Source: Anaeramoeba flamelloides (lineage: Eukaryota > Metamonada > Anaeramoebidae). From it: a stretch of DNA of 64,000 nucleotides. The translations under genes were made by a program, and so were the position numbers. The stretch lies in contig JANTQA010000015.1 in NCBI GenBank assembly GCA_027625915.1, forward strand, positions 4,741,001-4,805,000. Direction: 5' to 3'. This document shows positions 58,311-64,000 of this stretch, in pieces; within the stretch, counting starts at the first letter, position 1; every line of letters starts with the position of its first letter. The notes beneath the pieces were generated by a model. The model saw nothing but the letters and a program-made list of their open reading frames with translations. It was not told the origin of the DNA and made no database searches.

Positions 58311-60313
58311 TTTAAAATTGAAAATTTTACTAAAAACTTAGTTTTAAGAATGAAAAAATAGAACTGTAAAATTCTTTAAAAAACAAATTATTAATTCTCA
58401 ATTAAGACAAGAGGTACCAATTTCAATTGTAAACTGAAAAAGAATACAAAATTGAGGTGAAAATGTATTTTTAGAAGGGAATTATTGATTTATTATTAAA
58501 GAATTTTTAAACAAATATCAAAATGTTATTTGATTTATTCAAGATACTATAGGAGAGATTTTAAAAATACGTAATTAATGGTGTTTTTTCTTTGCTATTA
58601 CTTTAACCCATTTACTATCCAAAAATCTACTTTAATTTGTTTGAATACCTTTTCTTTTTTTATTTTTTTAAGATAATTATTATTTTTTTTAATTCTGATT
58701 TCACCATTATTTTCATATCTGACCAATTCTACAAAAAAAATTGAAATTTACATATATATGTTTTAACATGTTATAAACAAACAACACATTTATATTCTTT
58801 TAATTTTTTTTTTCATAATTGGGCTACTATCCAAAAAAATTGTTTTAATTTTTCAATTTTATCCATTCAAAGTTGGAATTTCAACTGATCAAAAATAATT
58901 GACCAATTGTAAATTCTTTTGTTAAAATTTGAAAAAGTAAATTCTACCCCCCCAAAAAATACAAATAGATTGATGAGTAAAAATTCCTTCTGAATAGTAT
59001 AGACTTTTTTTTTTTTTTTTTTATAAAAATTATTGTATTTGCCTTTAATGAATTAACTTATTGTTTCAATTACCTTTATTTTCTTATTGATAAGATAAAA
59101 GAAAAAGAAAAATACAAAAAATGTAAAAGAATTAATGAAGAATTTTTTCAATAAAAATATATCTCATTTTTTGTAAAATAATCCTCACATCTCTCTGATA
59201 CTCTATAAAGTTAGTCAAATTCTTATTCTCCTTTAGTTGTCTCAGATAAAGATAACAATTATTCAACTCATTTTGGCTTTTAATTCTATACAATAGAAAT
59301 TTTAAACTTTTAATTTCAAACTTAATTATTTCTATTTTAGTATTTTTAATTTAATTTTTTTCAATCTAAAATTGAACTGAACATTTGAAAATGTTTGGTT
59401 TTTTTCTCAAGAATAATTAAAATGGAATTTTTTTATATATAATTTTTTTTTGTGTAAATCGGCCCAAATTATTTTTTTTTTTTTTTAAAAAGTATTTTTT
59501 GGAATTATTTGTACTTTTGAATAAACTTATTGCTCATTTCTTGAATTAAACCCTTTTTTTAAAAACCATTTGTATCTGTCAAAAAAAAGGTACACTCTAA
59601 AATTTTATTTTATTTCTTCTTTAAATTTTTATAAAAATCTTTTGAAATTTCCTCAATAACAATTGATTCTATCATTATTCATATTTCTCTTCAATTTGGT
59701 ATTAAACAGTTACTAACATTATTTTTTTATAAAGACAAAATGAATTAAAATATCAAAAAAAAATTGTGACATTTTTTTCAAAAATATATTAAAATCTATG
59801 TTTGTAATAAAACAATACAAAACAAAAAAACACTTTGTAGTAATTTTTTAGAACATAAAATTAATTAGAACTTTATAAAAAATTTGTACAAAAACCCAAA
59901 AATTATATTTTGACAAATAATGTTTTTATCAATATTTCAAAAATTTATTTTAATAGGGATATTAATTAAAGCAAGCATAATTGTCTAATAAAATTTAACA
60001 TATTATTTAATAGTTTCTTTATAAAATAAAAAAAAAAAAAAAAACAAAGAAATAAATATTTTTGAAATGTTTATTTTTTAATTTGAAGATTTTTAAAATA
60101 ATTTTTGTTCAAAAGAAAAAAAAATATAATATCGTTTAATAGAATATTTTTAATTAATTAAAAGAAGATTTAAATAATTTATAATTATATAGTTATTCTT
60201 CCATAAAGTTTATTTTCAAAAAAAAAAAAAAAATATAAACCCGATTTTCTTTATGTATTACTCTATTAATTGACGGTTAATATTATACTATTATGTTTAT
60301 TATCATTATTATT

Positions 60314-61337
60314 TTACATTTTTTCAATATCTTCTGATGATAAAGATTCTAATTGAATATTCTTATTCTTTTCTGAGTTTGAATCTAAATCGAGGTTTTG
60401 AGTACTAATGGTATTCAATTTATTTTTATTCATTTTTTTTTGTTGAAGTTTTTTAAAATTTGATTTTTTTTTCAATTTACCTTTTGATTTTAATTGTTTA
60501 AAATCTGATCGAAGCTTTAAAATCTCATTTTCTGAAAGAAAATCGCGATAAGAAAAAGGTATAGGGTGAAAATTTGAAAATAAATGATTTTTCCAGTTTT
60601 TCCAAAGCCCTTGATTATATGGGCTTGGTGATTTAATATAAGTTCTATTACGATCTTCTTTTGTTGTTATCCCCTTTGAAATAAGTTTGATATGATACCA
60701 AAATAGTTTTGTTACGTAATAAAAAAAGAAAAATGCATATATGATTAATAATAAACTATACCAACATTTCGAAAACCCCTTAGAAAATATCCCCATGTTA
60801 TCTAAATCATCATCCTTAGCAAAATTTTGGAAAGTAATAACCATGTGATAAATACCAGCAATAAGTGTGTTTGGAGAAAATATTGTGACAAAAAATAAAA
60901 AATAAATATAAAATCGATAATTGCGAAGCCCAACATCAGATCCAACCTAGAATTTATTTCAAAAGAGAAACAAAGTAATTAAGGAAAAATAGAATTATAT
61001 GAGGAATTAAATTGTTAATTCTGTATTATTATTATATTTTTGAAAATTGTATTCAAAAAAAAAAAAAAAAAAAAAAGATGAGTGGTTAAATAAAAAATAA
61101 ATAGAATACCCAGGGACCTATTTTATTGGAAATTATTATTATAGAAATATTAAAAATTAAAAATAAAATAAAATTAATAATTTTGTTTTTTGAGTTTTTA
61201 AATAATTCAAAAATTAAATAAAAAAAAAAAAAAAATATTGTGTAAAATAATTTTACAATGATGATCAAATTTTAAGACACAATTATTTGATTTGCTACTA
61301 TGAGAAGATCTGGGTGGTCTATATATATTGCAAGTTG
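60314..61337 (-). CDS. DHHC-type palmitoyltransferase, 3' part
   Basis: Membrane enzyme that attaches palmitate to cysteines of proteins. On the minus strand, exons are 61337-61257, an 8-base microexon 61117-61110, and 60946-60314 (stop TAA). They join as [45 protein letters not shown], so the catalytic motif FDHHCPW is complete only if the microexon is used. Then come a membrane segment ([15 protein letters not shown]), another ([15 protein letters not shown]), and the typical cytosolic [27 protein letters not shown]. Several zinc-binding Cys of the cysteine-rich domain are replaced (HSxxS for HCxxC, VGSD for VGNC). Some family members tolerate such losses, but decay is possible. The exon with the first Cys and the N-terminal membrane segments was not found up to 64000; a TA-flanked element (61458-61998) lies in the intron where it should join. 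Confidence 0.82.
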
Positions 61338-61457
61338 CTAATTTTGTAACAATAAATTATATTTTTGAAAAAAATAAATAATATTAATTATAAAAGAATA
61401 AATTGAGTAAATTTTTTTTATTATTATATATTGATTTATAGGTAAATTAAATATCTA

Positions 61458-61998
61458 AACCAAAATTCAAAATTTTCCACACAGCTAAAATAGTTCAAAA
61501 GAATGAAAATAATACAATTTTATTCAAATTGTAAATAATTTTGATTTTTATAAAATATGAAAATCATTTTTTCATCTTTTTAATTTTTTTGTTTTAATTT
61601 CATTTTTTGAATTACATAACTTGTTTCGTTCGATCAAAATATTTTTTTCGAACAATTGATATTAGGTTAAGGTTGAGTTGTTCCAAATAGAAGAACTCAA
61701 ATAAAATTAGTTGATTTTATCTAACCATTTGATTGATCAAATATTCCTAATTGAATTTAAACAAATTTACTAATTTATTTTTTTGTTTTGCTCTCTCCAA
61801 AATTTTTAATACACCAATAATTTATTAGTATTGATATTTATTTATTTTTTGTTTTGTGAGTATTGTATATTATAAACAAGTACTAACATTCCAATTAGTA
61901 AATGGTAATGATTTGATATTTCTTCTGGAAAGCATTAAATAAGAGTTTTTTTTTTCACAAATTGAATTTTGGTGTGTTAAAAATTTTGAATTGGAATT
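61458..61998 (-). mobile_element. Non-autonomous TIR element, CCAAAAATTT family (541 bp)
   Basis: It is bordered by TA at 61456-61457 and 61999-62000. Ends read inward AACCAAAATTCAAAATTTTC and AATTCCAATTCAAAATTTTT. It is the best-preserved member of the AATTCAAAATTTT subtype, to which 36029-36430 and 56845-58310 also belong, whereas 5632-6160 and 42001-42530 form the other subtype. Confidence 0.78.
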
Positions 61999-62319
61999 TA
62001 TTAACGAAGCGCGACAACACCCTTCGTTGAATTTATTTGATTTTTATGTGGAAAATATATTTCAATTTCCCTTATATTAATTATGGCTACTTGGCACTTG
62101 GTTAAAACATTATATGCAAGATATACATTATATGAAGCAAGTAGTCAATAAGTGTTGTTAAATTTTTAATTTTCTTCAAAATAAATTTCAAACGAAAAAT
62201 AAAATTGGAATATCAAAAATTTATAATTAAGGAATTAGCACCCACCACGGCGGAATCTAAAATTAGAGTATGTTGTTATTGGGTATATAATTCATGACTA
62301 CACCATGATTCAAATGCCT

Positions 62320-63050
62320 CCAAAAACCCGGTTAGTAAGGGAGTAATATTTGTTGATCCCATCAATTAAAAAAAGATCCTTGTTTTTGTAAAAAATCCAA
62401 GAAGTTTTGAAAAAAATCTAGATTTCGCCACAATTTTAATGGTTAAATCATCAATCTTCAGACTCCAAAGTTGAAAAATATCTTTCTTAAATTTGTCTCA
62501 AAATGTAGATTAGTAACTAAAAAATTCAATATTGTGGGTGCTATTCTTTTGACAAAATATTTTGCAAATATTGGAAATATAACTATAATTATAAAAAGTA
62601 AACAAGATCAATCACTCTTTTGGTTTTTTATAAAAATAATTATTTTTATAAAAAAATTGAAAAAAATAGTTACATTTGGGAGTTCTAAATATTCATTATT
62701 AAATACTGATTTATTTTGACAAATTAATTTTAAAACATTGGAAATATATTTAAAAATGCAACTAGTTTCATAAAAGGAAAAAAAACTAATTATTCTTTGG
62801 TGTTGTATGCTAATGATTATTGAGTAAATCCTTGAAATTAAAAAATTTGAAAAAATAGTTACTTTTGGAAGTTCTAAATGTCAATTATTAAAATACTGGA
62901 ATACTATTATTCGGAGTTTCTATTTTTAGATTTGGAATAGTAATTTTTTCAAAAAAATATCCAAAATTATAATTTTTAATTATGATCATTAGCAAAAAAT
63001 CAAATAATTTATTGTTCAATAATATTTATAATAGATTTTTTTAGAGACAT
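62320..63050 (+). repeat. Large dispersed repeat, copy 2 of 2
   Basis: It matches 53120-53730. Within this copy the block AAAAAATAGTTACTTTTGGAAG occurs twice in similar form (about 62662-62684 and 62850-62872), so a part is duplicated internally. Confidence 0.6.
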
Positions 63051-63520
63051 TTGAGAAATAGTTTAAACTGATACCATTTACCTTCAATTGCACCACACTT
63101 TAATTTAAGACGGATCTATGGAGATACTAATCCATTAAGGGACTTGAAAATACATTTATATTTTTTGAATTTGGAAATACAGTTATTGTCTTCAAAAAGA
63201 CAAAAGTATTAGTTTTAAAAGTAAACCAAATTTCAAAATTAGGGGCAAACTTTTTTTTTAATATTTTTTTCTTTTTTCATTTGCCTTTCAAAATATAAAG
63301 TGATTGCACTATATTTTTATTTATTAATCTATTTTGGTTATTATCTCTAAACACTTTAGTAAAATACATTATTATTAAAAAAAAAACAATTAAACAAATT
63401 TTTTTAGGATGAAAAATCTGCCATTATTTTTGAAATTTAGCTTATGTACAATTTTACCCTATTTTAACTTTAAAACTTTTTTATGAGCACTTTCGAAAAA
63501 AGTTTTGTCACAGCTTTTAA

Positions 63521-64000
63521 GGGATCAGTAAACTAAAAAAAATATTCTAGTAAATTTAATAACAAATTCAAAAAAAATTTGCCATATCTTGAAATTGAAA
63601 ATGAAGTTAAGACTGATTTCTATAAAGAGACCAAACTTACTTTTAAAGCTATTTTTCCAAAACGAATTATTGTTTTTAAAAGTTTGATCCATTTTTCACA
63701 TTTTAGAAAATTTAAAAATCCAACATAAACTCTTTTTCAGCCAAAGGGTTCCAGTTTTAGAGAAGAAATAGAATACATTCAATGAGTTTAATTCAGTATT
63801 CTTCGAAAACTAAAATTTCAATTTTTAGATCTGATCATTTTTTCTTTAGTAAAAATTTTTTTTATTTGATCATTTTTTCTAATTTATCAATTTTTTTTTT
63901 TGTTTTTTGATTTTTGCTTCTTTTTAAGATGAAATTTGAAAAAAAAAATGTTTGAAAAATTTCAAATTAACAGACAGAAAAGTGAAGATTTGTATTTTCT
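63521..64000 (-). mobile_element. GGGACTAGT-family element, truncated by the window end
   Basis: TTAA at 63517-63520 is followed by GGGATCAGTAAAC; the next 200 bases are the reverse complement of 31850-32038. From 63728 it is interrupted by a CAGTCAAAGG-type end. Confidence 0.7.
63728..64000. mobile_element. CAGTCAAAGG-family element start, nested, truncated by window end
   Basis: TA at 63726-63727 is followed by AACTCTTTTTCAGCCAAAGG. The host repeat continues in the copy at 30827-32038 as CAACATATTTC, so the break falls directly after CAACATA, in agreement with TA as target. The element runs beyond the window. Confidence 0.65.

Larger units (their letters stand above)
56603..60313. other. 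Intergenic region with nested repeats
   Basis: Holds a CCAAAAATTT-family copy split by another element (56845-58310), then AT-rich sequence with long homopolymers (for example 59007-59022 and 60025-60044). Nothing coding is recognised between 58310 and 60313, and no repeat match was noticed there. Confidence 0.55.
61338..64000. other. Upstream intron or flank of the DHHC gene, repeats to the window end
   Basis: No exon is recognised. It contains a 541-bp element (61458-61998), a small hairpin at 62003-62028 (AACGAAG..CTTCGTT), a large dispersed repeat (62320-63050), a GGGACT-type end at 63135-63149 and two further element starts (63521 and 63728) that run off the window. Missing 5' exons of the DHHC gene may lie beyond 64000. 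Confidence 0.5.

Noticed and set aside
61086-61268. Minus-strand open frame containing GPWVFYLFF as a membrane exon
   Set aside because: The frame overlaps FDHHC in another phase and crosses an intron; the phase-correct reading uses only the eight-base microexon from it.
1-64000. LTR-type, Polinton or other virus-derived elements
   Set aside because: No reverse transcriptase, integrase, capsid or envelope-like frames and no long direct terminal repeats were recognised.

Overview
The window is AT-rich nuclear DNA from a microbial eukaryote. Seven protein genes of eukaryotic type are recognisable, six of them assigned to families: AP-1 clathrin adaptor mu, a Rim15/IRE-type AGC kinase, proteasome lid subunit Rpn12, an iron-sulfur flavoprotein, an HMGB protein with two HMG boxes, TCF25/Rqc1 and a DHHC palmitoyltransferase. 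One single-exon coiled-coil protein is not assigned. Most genes have short introns (about 125-310 bases) with GT-AG ends. Proteins carry long Lys/Asn/Glu low-complexity runs, stops are mostly TAA, and no stop codon has to be read as an amino acid. The flavoprotein belongs to a family typical of archaea, anaerobic bacteria and anaerobic protists. An anaerobic amoeba of the Anaeramoeba kind would fit, but this is inference from composition and gene content.

Layout: 1-2847 repeats; 2848-9303 AP-1 mu (+); 9304-12109 repeats including a hairpin array and a small TA-flanked palindromic element; 12110-13390 coiled-coil protein (+); 13391-18224 no gene recognised; 18225-25365 kinase (+); 26399-32042 nested and inverted DNA elements around a tRNA-Leu gene (28584-28661, -); 32556-33865 Rpn12 (+); 33866-37994 repeats; 37995-42862 iron-sulfur flavoprotein (+); 43539-44092 an inverted-repeat element; 46520-47355 HMGB (-); 47356-54808 no gene recognised, several repeats; 54809-56602 TCF25 (+); 56603-60313 repeats, one nested in another; 60314-61337 the 3' part of a DHHC palmitoyltransferase (-); 61338-64000 repeats.

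Two themes stand out. First, three genes carry one very long intron each (4884, 2662 and 4065 bases) packed with non-coding repeats, while their exons still join in frame and align with the family; the DHHC gene has a TA-flanked element in its upstream intron. Second, the repeats form at least a dozen families. Most are short, non-coding, with terminal inverted repeats, and several are flanked by TA as in Tc1/mariner-type elements. One family is different: tandem arrays of dissimilar 65-80 base hairpins joined by short spacers containing CTAACG or AGAGTGCCTAGC, found at five places. No transposase gene was recognised, so all these elements look non-autonomous. No retrovirus-like, Polinton-like or CRISPR features were seen.

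The genes are unrelated housekeeping functions (trafficking, signalling, protein turnover, chromatin, redox, lipid modification of proteins) and do not form a pathway. Exon boundaries were placed by eye from splice sites, reading phase and remembered family sequences; none was checked by transcript or database search.
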